This document shows, in pieces, positions 12,701 through 26,901 of a DNA stretch of 64,000 nt. Source of the stretch: Eleginops maclovinus. Lineage: Eukaryota > Chordata > Actinopteri > Perciformes > Eleginopidae. Position 1 is the first letter of the stretch. Each line of letters starts with the position of its first letter. The DNA lies in contig NC_086351.1 of NCBI RefSeq assembly GCF_036324505.1, forward strand, positions 5,822,001 through 5,886,000. The letters run 5' to 3'. A program made the translations under genes and the position numbers. The notes beneath the pieces are model-generated. The model was not told the origin of the DNA and ran no database searches. It was given only the letters and a program-made list of their open reading frames with translations.

Positions 12701-15700
12701 ACAGGTCTCTTCACACAGCTGGAGTCTTCACTATGAACCAGAACGTGGATCACATCAGTATATACATCTCATATTTTTACTCAGGCTTACTCTGTTCTAT
12801 TAAAATATTGTTCTCATAAAGCACTGAATAGATTTGGACCATAACGCATGTCTGATCTGTTCCTGCAACATAAAGTGTACATAACATCAGGTCATCTGGG
12901 ACAGATTTGCACTTCTGTCCCTGGAGTCTGCTCAAACTGTCTGTTCTTTTTAAATCCAGGCTGTAAACGTTTCATTTTTATATATTCTTATACAAACACT
13001 ATTAAAGAGGCCCTTCTAATGCATTGTGTGCACTAGACCTATCTACGTCTAAAAGAAAAGGAGGCATGACAAAACTTCTAAATAGTAACAAAAACCCTGA
13101 GAAAGAAAGACTTGTTTTTTATCCTAATTCTATTTTCCCTTTTTCTTCTTCTGTAAAGCCCTTTGATTTACGTGCATGTGAAGATTCAAACAAATGAAAG
13201 GATTCCCTGCTATGATTGGTAAAGAATGAAAAGGCAGCAGTGAAACAGAAACTGAAACGTCTGAAATCTCTCCACTGATTCATAATGAAACATAGACTCC
13301 CATTTTGACCACAAAAGATACGCTTTGCATCAAAGCAAAGTACATTTTCGCTGCAGTTTTATTCTTGTAAATGATCCCCAGTACTGTAAAATAAGGTTTT
13401 AGAGGGCCTGACTGTTATTTATTATTGGCTCGCACCAATCCTACTCTTCCATCCTCTAGACACTCGCCGCCTCAGCAGCAGGTCAGGTCAAATCATTATT
13501 CCAAACACCTGTAACATCAAGAGCAGCGGCAGGGATTCAGTGAGCGGGACGCGAAGATATTAATGTCCAGGGAGAGTGCTGAAGGTCCAGTTACAGCGAG
13601 AGGAGGGGGAAAGAAAAAATCTCAAACCTCTCTCTGAAAATCTCTGATCAGTTTCTGTAGTGGTGCACACATTTTAGGTAAATATTTGCAAGATAAACAT
13701 GTATTTTATCTGCCTGAGTGATGCCTCCCTTTATCAACATGTTGTTTTCCAAAAGGCGAATGGTGTACTGGCATATTACTTCCGTTTTTTCTATTTGTCA
13801 GCTGTGTTTATGCTCACATATGTATTATCACTGGCATAACAGCCTGTGGTTTAGAGTTCAAGGCCTCAAGCTGTGTTTATTGTTCCCACTGCACACTTGC
13901 ATGCATCATCTCTCTCACCCTCACTCACTTACACACATACAAACTGCCCCAGTGCTTCCAGTGAATACTTTGTGCGCCTGTAATGGTTTATTTTCTTCAC
14001 TAATATGTCCTGAGGGGAACTCAGCAGTGGAGCTCTGCAGATTGCACGTCTGGCCTGGCTGAGACTCCGGACAAACACTACCCCCATATACAGTACTGTT
14101 GAACCAAACAGTCGTTTATTCTATTTCTGGATGCTAAAAATGACACAATGATGAGTCAACCTGAGCTAAGAATGCTGAAGATACACATTGCTGTTGACCG
14201 AGAGCACTTCTTTGTTATGAAGGGAGCTTAAGAAGTAGTTTTGAGCCTATAAGGAAAACATTTGGAAGCTGAAAAGGCAACCACACACTGCATTAAATGA
14301 GTCTTCTTTTTAGTATAATGAACATTCAATGAAACCTAATCAGAGGAAGCAGTTTGGTTTGGAATCTATATAGAGGAATGATAAATGCATAGTTAATTTT
14401 GTTGGACGTGGTAGGAAGGTTTCAGTCCATCCATTTAATTTCCCGTTGATATAGTGGCTTCTTCCTCATGTTACACCTCAGATTCTATCCAGGAGACGTG
14501 CGGTCAAAAAGCAAGTGGAGTAGACGTGCTGTGAGAGAGGTGAACCGTCTGGTTGAACATGAGGGAGGGAGTGGGGGGGGACACAGTCTTGCTTGCTTTG
14601 TAGTCGAACGCCACAGCTGCAGTGCTGGAATTTCATTCTCTCAGAGGTGATTATGCGTTTCAACCAATGAAGTAAAAAGTGAGTGAGTGAAGATGCTGTG
14701 GATTCATTTTGTTGAGTTACAAACCTATTCAAATCAGTCAACAATCAAACACACATTCTTACAAGTGGGTAACATCTCAAGGATTGACATCTTATTTCAG
14801 TCTACAAAGAACAAGCCTGCGGCTAACAATACAGATAACACATTTAGAATATACAACAGTTAAAGGAACCAGTATAATTGAGCAGCTTTTGCATGTGGGC
14901 TAATCATTTTGGCTGTTTCCCAGTTTACAGGTCACTCATTACATCAGTGATAAGCATCGCACTAAGCTGAGGCCGCATTAGCTCTGGGGGTTTGAACAGG
15001 AAACTGATTTATGAAGTCTTGCCCGTTTTGTTTTCTCCCAAACATGCAGCCTGAATGTAAACACCCTGACACTGCACAAGCTTATTATGAGTGAGGCAGA
15101 TGGTTTCCACTCTGAGGGAGTCATGTTTTTGCATTCCCCTGTCATGGGAGAAGTGAAAAATGCAATGCAGCACACACACACTGCATTCATACGGATGTAA
15201 GAACACATACATGTGCGTTCACACACTTTTACACAGTCAAAGTTCACATACTGTAGATGTTGATATAGGCAGGTGCTTGAAGGGGCCTTATATCAAAAAA
15301 TATTGCCTGTGAAAGACAGAGTTTGGCAGTGTGTTTTTTTCTGGGCTGTCCATGCAGAGCTGCGTGTGCAGAAAATGTAATCCCAAGAGCTTCTTTCTTG
15401 GCAAATTGTAGAATTTATAAATCACTGAGGTTCAGATTTGAGCCTCCATAAATATATCATGTTAATCTGACCTGTCTTTGCGACTGTCATGCTATCATGT
15501 TAAGAACAATGGTTCATGAACTCTGTAGCTTTGCATTTTGAATGACGGTAACATATTCTCGGCAGTGCCTGAAGGAAGTAATAGATTACGTTGAGAGGAT
15601 GCTTTGATATGGTTGACTGTGAACAGAAAGAGGAGATTTGTCCTGTACAAGTCAGTTCTTGCTCCTCACAGGTAGGAGTAAGTCATAAGGTACTTTAGAT

Positions 15701-18661
15701 GCTAACTCCAAAGGTGTGCAAGCATCTTCTGAAGCTCAAGATTAGAGGCTGACAGATTGAAATCTTTGAGAATTCACTGACTCTGAGATGCACCCATTGA
15801 CCTTCAAATCAACACATTTCCTGCTATTCTGTTATTTATATTCAAATAAATGAAGGTCACACTTATCTGCAGGACAAAGGATTTATCTGAGAACAGAGCA
15901 CATAAGGACATCTGCTTCCCAAAAGCCCCGGCTCTTGAAAACAGAACTTGTGACAAACTTGTTCTGGCACATTTACAAGCTGCTCATTTGTTTTTTTTCA
16001 CACCATATTGCTCCTCTGACTGTGCAATGGTGTCAAAGTGCTTGTTTTCCAATAAAAAGCAGCTCAGCTTGTTATCACAAGTGTCCGTGTGTGTTGACTG
16101 TAGCTGCAGGGGTTTGTTCCGGTAAAGAGTTGAATGACCAGCAGGCCACAGCAGCGACCACAGTCCAGATGGATCCCTCTATCCCGAAACTGTTGATTTT
16201 GTCCACCATGAGTCAACAGTTCCCAGTGGAGGGGGACGACAGGATGGAGGGACAGAGGAGAGGAAGTGCCATGGTGTTGAACGATTACATGGGGCTTAAG
16301 CTCCTGGGGTGGGGGCAAACAGGAAGCGGATTCCTGAGTGATACAGAAGCAAAATAGTCGGTATTATGTCGGCGTGGACAGCTGTAATTATTTTGGTGAT
16401 GGGGCTGTGTTTGTGTGTGTGCATGATTATAATGGCAGTGAAATATGCAGTCTGCAGGACTGAAACATAGATTGCTCTTGAGATGAGTTTATGAACAAAC
16501 TGACCCAAATATTCAGTTCACTTAAGATGTTACGGTAGTCTGACCACTCATACTTTTATGTTTGATTGTAAATTTCCCCTTTGTGGGACGAATAAAGGTA
16601 TTCTGTAAACTCTAATCAGCTCCAGATTTTTCACAATATAGTCATCTTCGAAGGATTTTTTAAAGACCTCCTGCAGCACTAATTCCTTGGCCGTTGACCA
16701 AAAATAGGTCCATGTTCCAAATATGCCTTTGCTTAGTTAGCCTGACAGGAAAGAAGAGTATGTTTCTATAAAATAAAAAGTAGATGAATGGTGAAGATGA
16801 GGACTATTATGCAGGAATGGTTTGGGAAGGTTTACCACTTGTACCATGTGCTTGTGCTTCTGGGTCATTATGTGGGATTGATTGGAGCAGTAGTGAATCC
16901 AAGCCGACTACAGCTTCCATTCTGAGTGAACAAGGTAGTGTGTTTTTGTGTATTTTGTGGAGTATTCCTTTATACGTGCACCAACTTCATCTACCTTCCA
17001 CATCTGCTCTTTCTCTCTAGTTTCCAAGCCTGTTGGGTCATGTCCTATGAATGTGCTGTCAGGTAAACTTGCACTCTGACTTTCAGCAGCGTTCACTTCT
17101 CAGCTCTGCCGTCCCCATCAGCAGCTGTCTGTGCAACCGTGTTATTATCTCGATTACACTCTTCCAGCACACTCCTCTGGGCTCCACTTTAATGAAAGGG
17201 AGGGAGAAAAAAAAAAGGTTAGCATGTAATGGCTCAGATCTGTAACATTAGACACACATACTTTTCATACACAGATTTAGTCAAACGCTTGCTTAGTTGT
17301 AAATGATATACACTTATTCATGTGCATACACTGAGATGTATATGGTCACGCCTAGCTGAAAACCCCCCACACACAAACACACACTTCTATTTTTCCTTAA
17401 GGCATTTCCTCTACCCATCCTTATTTAGCAAGGCATGTGTGCACTGTGCAGCTCAGTGTGTGCGGTGTCTCCAAAAACCCCCAGTTAATGCTAGATCCTT
17501 CCCTTTGGAAAAGCATGAATGGAAACATATTGTTTGTTGACATATTATCAATGCCAGTCTCTATGTCATTATGTGCAGGCTTTTTAAAAGTGCTCTGCTC
17601 CCAAGGCGGTACAATTGCTTGTGGTTTACAGTAACAAAAAAAGCCAGCCTACCCCACATTAATGCTCGATGTTTCACTTCAACTAGTTCTCAGCGCTCAT
17701 AAATACCAGTGAGGGTTTGTATTTTTAGTTTGTGCCTGTGGGATAGTTCAAGCTCAATTCCAAAAGGTCTATCTATCACTGCGTATGTGTATACAGTGCA
17801 TGCAAGGATAGGAGTGGCTGTTTTTTCTTTTAAATGGGCATGACTGTGAAGCTAGGTGTCTTTGGGATGCTTGTGGTTCCAGGGTATATATCATGGAGGC
17901 ACAGGCTCACAAGGGAAGGGTCTGTGTGGATTTATTTGGCACTTGATTGGCAGGTTCAATCCCATGTGGGTGACTTTTAAGAGACAGATACTTGGAATGT
18001 GGGTGGAAATATTGTCTGTTTTCCTAATCAGGCGTTTTAAAATCTCACTGCGATAATTTTTTCCTTCTGTGATAGCTTGCTTGAACACGAACCGATTGAC
18101 CTCCTTCTGCACATAGATATGAATAAGACATCAAATCAATGCCCCTCTCTTTCCACAAGAAAAACAGTCATAAATCAGTTTGGGCCATTAGCTCGTTATC
18201 GTCATAAGACCTTCACAGTGGAAATAACTTCTGCCTGAATGAATTGATGACACACTTATGTGCTTTAAGACCAGAGCCTTGAGGATGGTCGTTGCACTTA
18301 AACAAGGGACTCTTTAATTGTGAAGACAAACTAGTACTTTTTCACAGAACTTGATGACTGGGAGGCACTTGACTCACCCGATTAAGATCAAGATTATCCT
18401 TTGATGATAACGTTAGATAATGTAGAACAATCCTTCCATTGTGAAAGTTGATGACAGAAGGAGGCCAGACAATATTTGGACATGGTCAATTATAGCATAG
18501 ACAAATGGGACACAGTGGTAAACACATGTTCAGTGTTCTGATTTGTTTTACTACAAGTGCTTTGACATTATTGAGTTAAAGAAAAATTGTAAAATGATTG
18601 ATTCCTGTTTAGCCCTTTAGATTTTAAAGTGAGTGATGGTAACCTATTACAAGAAGATGAA
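9742..18661. other. Non-coding stretch, no gene seen
   Basis: No spliced or single-exon gene can be supported. Short open frames (up to 140 codons near 15.9-16.4 kb) lack any family resemblance or splice context. One short retroposon tail occurs at 16.57 kb. A weakly LINE-like stretch around 12.84-13.0 kb was considered and not called. Confidence 0.5.
16570..16599 (+). repeat. Solo retroposon 3' tail (L2/SINE type)
   Basis: The sequence AATTTCCCC..GTGGGA..AATAAAGG is the palindromic tail shared by many fish LINE and SINE families. The same tail, inverted, ends the SINE at 18.66-19.04 kb. Only the tail is recognisable here, as expected of a severely 5'-truncated insertion. Confidence 0.5.
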
Positions 18662-19037
18662 CCTTCAATAATCCCCCTAGGGGGAAATTCACTCTGTTTT
18701 TACATGCATACATTAACCACACACACTACACAGGTAGGTGCACACATGCATTTTTTAAGTACACACACAATGTATACACACTATACAGTTTTTTACATGT
18801 AGGTTGCACACATGCACATGCATCTGCCTGAGCAAAGGCTGCCAGTCTCGCCGGCACCAGGGACCAGTTGGGGGTTTGGTGCCTTGCTCAAGGGCACCTC
18901 GGCAGGGGAGGGCACCCAGGAGGTGAACAGGCAGCCCCTCCAGCTACCAATCCACCATTATTTTGGGTCCGATCGGGACGTGAACCGGCGACCCTTCAGT
19001 CCACAGTCCAAGTCCCTACAGACTGAACCACTGCTTT
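18662..19037 (-). mobile_element. tRNA-derived SINE
   Basis: Read on the - strand, the element starts with a tRNA-like head. An A-box-like TGGTTCAGTCTGTAGGGA lies at 19030-19013 and a B-box GGTTCACGTCC at 18986-18976, which form an internal RNA polymerase III promoter. A unique body follows, then a CA-rich stretch (about 18800-18700). It ends with the retroposon tail GAATTTCCCCC..GGGGGATTATTGAAGG (18692-18662). The phrases TTGCTCAAGGGCACCTCGGC and GACGTGAACCGGCGACC on the + strand are familiar from common fish SINEs. The tail would be recognised by a partner LINE. The head is too diverged and lacks the fold to be a functional tRNA gene. Confidence 0.72.
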
Positions 19038-20101
19038 GTACTATAATGTAACGTCATGCTATGTGGAAACATGATACTGTAGTGTAGCTTCATGTTGTAA
19101 ACATGTACTACTGTGTTGGGTTTAATGAATGGGAATTGAACAGGAGGTGTTTGTTTTATCAACTGTCATGAATCACTGATCAATGAAGCACACAGTCTAA
19201 AAGTAATAGTTTAACATCCAAAAGTATACTTAACCCATTTCAGCATTATTTGCTAACATCAACAAATCATTTCCTTTTCCATGCAGAAACAAGAGGCTTC
19301 TAAACAGTTTTGTCTTCTTTTTACTGTGAAATTGTTCCCCTGTGCTTGGCTGTTATGGACCAGAAACAGTTAAGTATTTGGAACAGGCTGCAATTGCAGT
19401 CTTGTAAGTTGGCCCAAATTGTTTATGTGTAAACTTAATTGGTACCTCTGAAAAGCCCTGTGGCACCTACTCAGTTTAGAGCTTCCACTCACAACATGTG
19501 TGGTGCTCCACGATGTTCTAGTGCCTGGACACCACCAGGGATATGAGGGTGAGGGAAAGTGGTAGAAAGCCAAGATGTTATCTTTTGTTTTAAGCTGTAT
19601 ATAAAATCTACAGTAGATTAATGTCTCTAATGTTTTTATTTCACGTGAGAGAGTTTGGATTATATTCACCTCTTGACCTTAAAACTCAACAGTGCTGACA
19701 TGTTGTTAATGTTATACTAAGAAGAGTGTCTGTGTGATCTGATGTTACATAAAGTTAATTAAATTCAGATAAAAGATGTCAAAGACCAGAAGACAAATCT
19801 TATCCCTTGTCCTTGTCCACCCAGTTATTTTTCCTTCCTTTGCCGGTTGCTTCACTGAGAGTTTTGTCAGTGTGTTTCTATTTTTCTTTAAGGATCCATC
19901 CATCAAAGTGTTTGGAAAGTGTATGTTTTGTAACGCTAGAGCTGACAGGGAGGCAATGCAGGACTGGAGGCCAGGTCAAGGGTGGAGGCCGGGTTAGCAA
20001 TGATAGAAAGGGGCCAAAAAGCAGAAAAGTCTGAAGTGGCAGCCAGAGAACGGCACTGTAATTTTGACAGTCAACAGATGCTCCCTCTTTTCCTGTGTCT
20101 A

Positions 20102-20314
<213 letters not shown>

Positions 20315-23300
20315 GCTAAAGAACCATAATGACTAGTCTTGCTGTTTTTAGTGTCAACCTCAAATCTGATACTGTGGAAGTGTTGGTGGCCGTGGTTGCG
20401 CCCCATAATATTCTCTGCTGAAGCAGCAGCTGAAATCTTTGCAACATGCTGGTTTCAGTGTTCCTGCCATGGCATCTTAACCTTATATTTCAGCGACACC
20501 CAGTACAGCTACTTAAAAAGTGTCGTGTTTCATATGAAATTTCACAAGAAAGTTTTGCAAATGAAGAATAAAAACGTTTGTAATTTAAACAGCTCCACAA
20601 ATCTCCAAACTATTTTTTTCGGTGACCGAGCCTCACTGAGTTCAAACTAATTTCACGAAGGAAGACATAAGCACAGTGCAACATTGTTCATGCTTTTTCG
20701 GGGCATATAATTAGCATAATTTACAGTTCCCTGAAAAAGAAAGCCCATCATTATGCCTTATGTGTAATCAGACGGGGATTTTTGGTGTTTCTAGGTGTGG
20801 TGTTGCTGGCAGAAGTGGCCAGAGGTGGAAAAAAATATTCATCTTCTCTGAGAGAGGCTGACCGCTGGATCCGACTCTCTCTGTGCTGTATTAATGTGCC
20901 TGGCTGTTAAAAAACCTGCTGTTCGAGACCTAATCTGAGTTTAAAGTGGAATCCACTGCAGGAGTATACCACCATATCCTCTATATCCAGCAATTCAAGG
21001 CTGCCAGAGGAAGTCGCATAGTTTCCACCTAGTACTTGCAGGCTCACAAAGAGCTATTCTTGAATATGCAAAGGAAGACGGGTTTGTAAAAGAACCGTTT
21101 CATATGTGACTCCCTGCAGTCTTTGGGATGTAGCTCAGATGTGCACAGTTTCAGCAATAGAAACTTTGTTGAGGTGGAATGCATGTTCTCTTTTAAGTCA
21201 ACATATGCAAAATACTTGAAGTCCTGAAAAGTCAGTAGAAGTCGGCCTCTTGGGACCGGGTATGTCTATACAAAACTTCCCTGCATACACACAGAGTTGT
21301 TGTTTTTCTTGGTTTGGACTGAAGCGGTTGCCTGAACCGAAGGACATTGCTATCCCTACAGCCACGTGCTAGCATAGCAAAAGAATCTGCTGACACATGA
21401 AATTCTACAAAAGGCTTTCCTATGTTATCAGCTCCACCTCTGAATAAACGTAAAGCACATAAGCACTATACTGCAGACTTTCAGGAATTATTCAACTCCA
21501 TATACACCGCAACATTCCCTCATGACAATCAAAGCCTGATACAGGTTCCTATTTTGCAAGGAATGCTCATCATTATAAAAAAAATCCCCGTCAACCTCAC
21601 TGTTTTAATTCAATTTAATAGCCCTTAACTTGACACGAGAATCATCATTGTGATAAGGTGAACAGGAGGAATGTGAGAGGCTCAGCTAAAGTGCTTGACT
21701 CCTCAGGAGTTTTGGCAACTCACCTTACTCAACAAGGCGAAAGATTGTAGGAGTTGGATAGGGAAAAGGGAGGAAAGGAAGGTGTTTAGCTGGGGAGGCA
21801 GGGAGAGTCATGACGAGATGCCAAGTTGTTGAGATGTTTATGTAATATCACCCCTTAACTTCTCCTCTGCTTTTACAACCCCTCCGTTTCTCCTCCACTC
21901 GCTTAATCTCTGTCAACCCCTTTGTGTCGACTGACATACAGTGGGGTGGGGGTAAGGGTGAACACTAGGGTCTTATCTTGGCCACTGCCTGTTTTGTGGA
22001 AGGGCCACTTTTCTGTGAAACACTCGAACCATTTCCTTATACCAAACAGACCACAGCTTCAATCTTTGTTCTATTCACTGTATGGGTGTGCCGGAGTGAG
22101 GTCATGCAACCTTTATCCAAAAGCGATGAACATTATGATATACTGTGTCACACTTTAGTATAAACTCTAGTTTTTCTTGCAAGCTTACATAATGAACAGA
22201 TAACCTCCCAACAACTTAACTAACTGTAAAAGTAAAAAACGATACCAAAGCATCAACTTCAAATATTTACTGTAAACTCTAACACCGGTCCAGAAGTAAA
22301 ATCCAAGTCCCATTTGTAGTATCGGCTTTGAACTACAACAACATTACAGTTTAAAACACTTACAAGTTTTCATGCATTTTTTAAATATTATTTGTTCATT
22401 ATGGAAGCGTTGAGAAAAAGTGAAGTCTTCCTTTAAGCTTGTTATCAACGAGGATGTAGGTGTATCAAACTCCAAAGTACTGAGTCACAGCCAGGAATTC
22501 TGCGCCTCCATACATGCATGCTAGTGTGTTTCTGTGCCTACATTATGTACATGTGAATTATTATGTATGCATACAAAGGGAGTGGAAACTCACAGAAGGA
22601 AGGAGATCAGACTCCAGATCACAAAACAAGCTTCATGCACAGGAGCTCCCTGCTCTGGGATCCCATCTGTCCCATAAAGAAGCTGCTGCTGGCAGATGCC
22701 TCCAGTGAGCTTTTTTATGTGGGGGCACCAGGGGCCAGAGAGACATGTGTTTTCATGCAGTGGAAAGAAGGTGTGAAGAAGAGTACCTGGTGGTTAAGAC
22801 CTAGACAGGATCCATCTACAGGTTTGCCAAGGAATGTTTAATCAGGAGTTTGTAAAAGCCATAGCGTGTGTACGTTGACAAGCTCGATGATACCTTACAT
22901 CAAAAAAGACAAAGAACGTTCTCTCTCTTCTGTCCTTGGTGTTCTATGTTATTCCTTCCACAACATTGTCACTTGCCATAAGCTAAAACTTCTTAGCACA
23001 CACTTTGGCGGTAACATATCTCAGTGTGTTTTTGATTAAAGAAAGACCAATTCTTATTCATTCAGTGTGCCCTCCTAGGATATTAAATTCAGTTTTCAGT
23101 GAACAAATGAGTCATCCATGGGTGGTGTTTTTCCCTGCTCTCAGAACTTGAGCAAGGAAGTCAAAGCTTTAATTATTATTCTTCCACGCTAATTATAAAA
23201 TTCCAAAAGCTTTCCTCTTTGTGGATTGTGTTGTGTTTGCACTACAGTTTCTCAGCTTTAATGTAAGTGTTTCTTTTCTTGATTTTCTAAAGGTTTGTGA

Positions 23301-25552
23301 TCCATCTTTTCCAGCCAAAGTCAGCACCACATCAAAGGTCTCCATACACCATTCATCCACACGCCATCTCTACAGCGCTGATCACCAACAAAGGCTCTGT
23401 GTGGCAACCTTTGGAAAATGAGTGGGTGAGGCGGCTCTCTTATGAAACACACTGTAAATATTAATCTTGGTTAAAGATGGTATTTAGCTTTTGTTCCTAT
23501 AAAAGCTATTTACAGCGCTTGCCTGCACTTCACCCCAGCAGCGAGCTTTGTTGAACGAGTGCTATCTTGTTTAAATTTCCCCACCATCCCCCTCCATCTA
23601 CAAACACACACACCTTCACCTTCATCCTTTCCCACCTGCAGACAGACTCTCCCCGGTCAACAGCCACATATCCCTCCCTGCTTCCGCCTCCGCAGCAGCT
23701 TATAATGATATACTGTGTATTTACATTGAACTCCACACTGGCATGCACAGGTTTGTCTGACATGATCCAGGAAAAGTCTGCCTTGAAAGCCGTAGGTGCC
23801 CTGTAATTAAACTGCTCTCATTTCTCTTTAAGCCTCATGTTCACCTCCTCTCACCTCTCTCCTGTGTGCATTTGCTTCTTTCTGCCTTCCTTTGTCTTTC
23901 TGTTCCCCTGCCCCTGACTTATCCAGCCTCATCAGACAGTGTTGGAGTATAAACCAGCCCCAGGGACAGGTGGATATCTGCCAGTCATGAGGAGATCCAG
24001 GCAGAAATGTGATCACTGATGCAGCTTAGTAAAACATTTAAATCCTGGCATTAAAGGGACAACGTTTTCCCTAAAAGAAACCCTGCTTCAGCCCCATCAC
24101 AAGCTCTTCATTGATCGAATTAACAGGGTGGATATTGGATCTGATTTCTTTTTTGTCCTGTTTGCATCCAGGATTCTTTAATGAGGGAATGGGGAAAAGC
24201 AGAAATTCGAGGAAAGGGGCAGTGGGAGGATATTTTATTTGGAGTGATGATCCACAAAGGCCAATGGGTCCATAAGGCAATGTTAATGAAAGTGAGTTTA
24301 TCACAAGATTTTGTGGCTGCTCATAAACAGGCTGCTCAGGTTAGCAAGCGGTTTTATGAGTGGGATGGAGACCAAAATGTTCTTTCAAGCCCCAGCAGGG
24401 TGTAGTGCAATAACAGCCCTGCTCCAACGTTGACCCTTTTCATGAATTAAAATGAACGATCGATTTCACTGCTTTCAGATTTTCTTCCCTATTTTCCCAG
24501 GAGCAGTTTGGGCAACACTAATGAAAAGTGTCACGATGCCCTTCCAAACGTATGGCTTTAATAAAATCTGGTCAAGACGGAGCTTGGTGGCCATGAAGAT
24601 TTACAGATGTACCTACTCATATGGTGAACTGCTCTTTCAGTTGAAGAAATGCTGGGTTGCGAAATATAGGAAGCATGATTTCAGAGTATTATTGAGTTTA
24701 AATTAAGACATCCTTACATTGGAAAAAGTTCACTATTGTAAGTTCTGCCTCAGTTGTGTGGTTGATCATTGATGCTATTCACCAGAAGAGGTATTTCAGC
24801 TCGCAGCTGTTATCAATTAGTATGTCATCTCCTTTAGCATGGGAGTTGATGTATTATTGTGATTACATGTTTACCATGTTCTGTGCGAGGCTGCTTTCAC
24901 CAAAACTATCCTCCTCACTACAGCTGCACACTTTAGTTATGGGAGAAACGCAACTCTAATAATGATTTGCAAATGCTCGTGACATGTCTGAGTTACCATT
25001 CAAAACATAAAGTGTCTTCAAACTTAGGAGATTATTTATCTTATTAAAGCATCCTGCAAACTTTTGCAACTTCAGATATTCTCTCCTCTGACATTCTCTA
25101 TCAGCACATTGTAGATTATATTGCATGAACATAGATAGAGACTGGAAGCTGAATATCACATTTTTATATTCTAGGAATAACATCACCATGGGGATAAATA
25201 GGACTCTCATTGTGTTATTCTCCCATGGCTAACAGAACAAGAATTGATGCATTTCTAAATATATACACGATAAAATGTAAATATTGGGGTGAATGTTTGA
25301 CATGTTTATTCACTTTATTGCCAATAGTAATATGAGAACATCAATAGCACTGTCATCAAGTGAGGCTCGAATACAAGGCTGCAGCTAGTTAGCGTAGCTT
25401 AGCATAAAAGAACACACTACACACATGAGCCATTCAAACTGTTTTTGTTGTTGTAATTCTGCCTCACTGAACTGTGCATGGAAAACCTGAGCTAATTTGC
25501 CTTAAGTGGCTTTCTGCCTGTTTCCTTAACAACAGAGGGAAAGCTCCCCTAA

Positions 25553-25553
<1 letters not shown>

Positions 25554-25637
<84 letters not shown>
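25554..25637. repeat. (CA)n microsatellite
   Basis: An 84 bp CA tract with a single TA interruption near 25597. It is flanked by pyrimidine-rich sequence. Confidence 0.95.
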
Positions 25638-26841
25638 ACTGCTCTCCTCCCTCCCCCTTTTCCCCGAGCTTGCCCTTTTTAGGCTGTTCCTCTTTTTTTC
25701 CATGTGAAACGGGGGATAGTATGACAACTTTTCCTGCGTCTTGTGGACTGGAGCGAGGGGAGAGAGAAAACTCTGTTACTCACTCCGTCTCCAACTTTGA
25801 GAGGAAGTTACCACCTCTTCCCCAGACTCTGTACACACAGGCTCAGGAAGACACACACAAGCTCTTCAGGACTTGACCACAGCAGGAACAAAGTGAAAGA
25901 TTCAGGACTGCTTTAATGCTTTGTTTCTCTCAACATTTGGAGGGAAAGAAGGCTGAGATTTGCATTTTGCATGAAGCTTTCTGTGTGCAGTTTCAGAGGG
26001 ACCTTGTCACCACATACTGGTGAGTTTGACAGTTTATTTCAGTGTATAACCAGCTCCATAGAAACCTCAGTGAAGCTCAACTTTTCTGTCACCATACTTT
26101 TTCCTGTAGTTGAGTGTTTTAATGCTCTGGATCTCATGTGGGCTAAAACTTAATTTGGCAGCCTTGTTTAGAGGTGCGTGTGTTTGTATGCACTATAAAC
26201 TTAGATATCTGATTTCAGTCGCAGCAGCAGCTCTAGTAAGTAGTTAAATCAAATAAAACAAGTTTCTTGTTTACATTTTAAAAAACAGGTTAAGTAGGAC
26301 AGAAAAGTCTATGAGTATGCAACTTCATAAAGCCATGACATTAGCTTTCTTTTTAAAGTAATAACTACATCTTATTATATTTCTTTACCATTTATCTTTT
26401 CATTATCAGTCCAGTACTAAATCAAATAACCACAGCCATCCAAGCAGTGTCCATGCATCACAATATGGTCCTGCTAAATGTGTTTGTTTTCAGCATGTTT
26501 TTTACGAAGCGCTGGCAAAGAGGAGCTGATGCAGCACTTATAGTTGGACAGGATAATCCTGGTATGGCTTTCCTGTGCAGCTGCACATTATTGGCTAACC
26601 TTGTGTTGATGAATTAGTTGTCACCTTGCTACAATCAAAGCAAACAACCTGTCGCTTTTTGTATATTGTTTTATACCTGAAAAGCAGACGTCATGTAATC
26701 ACAACTGAGGTGGAAGAAGTTGCACGGATGCTCTCATGTTGCAAATGGCTCTGTTTTTGTTTTAACTTTAACTTTTTTTTACATGAACTCATAGAAACAC
26801 TCATGCAGGACAGCAGTTCACCATATGCCTTAGCTTCCATA

Positions 26842-26842
<1 letters not shown>

Positions 26843-26898
<56 letters not shown>
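26843..26898. repeat. (CT)n microsatellite
   Basis: A 56 bp CT tract with one G substitution near 26867. It is a homopurine/homopyrimidine mirror repeat. Confidence 0.95.

Positions 26899-26901
<3 letters not shown>

Noticed and set aside
12842..13000. LINE reverse-transcriptase C-terminal relic
   Set aside because: The phrase around LFFLNPGCKRFIFI is vaguely like the end of some fish LINE proteins, but it is too short and diverged to call.
19000..19037. A functional tRNA gene on the - strand
   Set aside because: Only box-like motifs of a SINE head are present. No complete cloverleaf or anticodon arm can be drawn.
24181..24405. 74-codon + frame of fairly protein-like composition
   Set aside because: No family resemblance, no Kozak support and no consistent flanking exons. 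It is isolated in a gene-free region.
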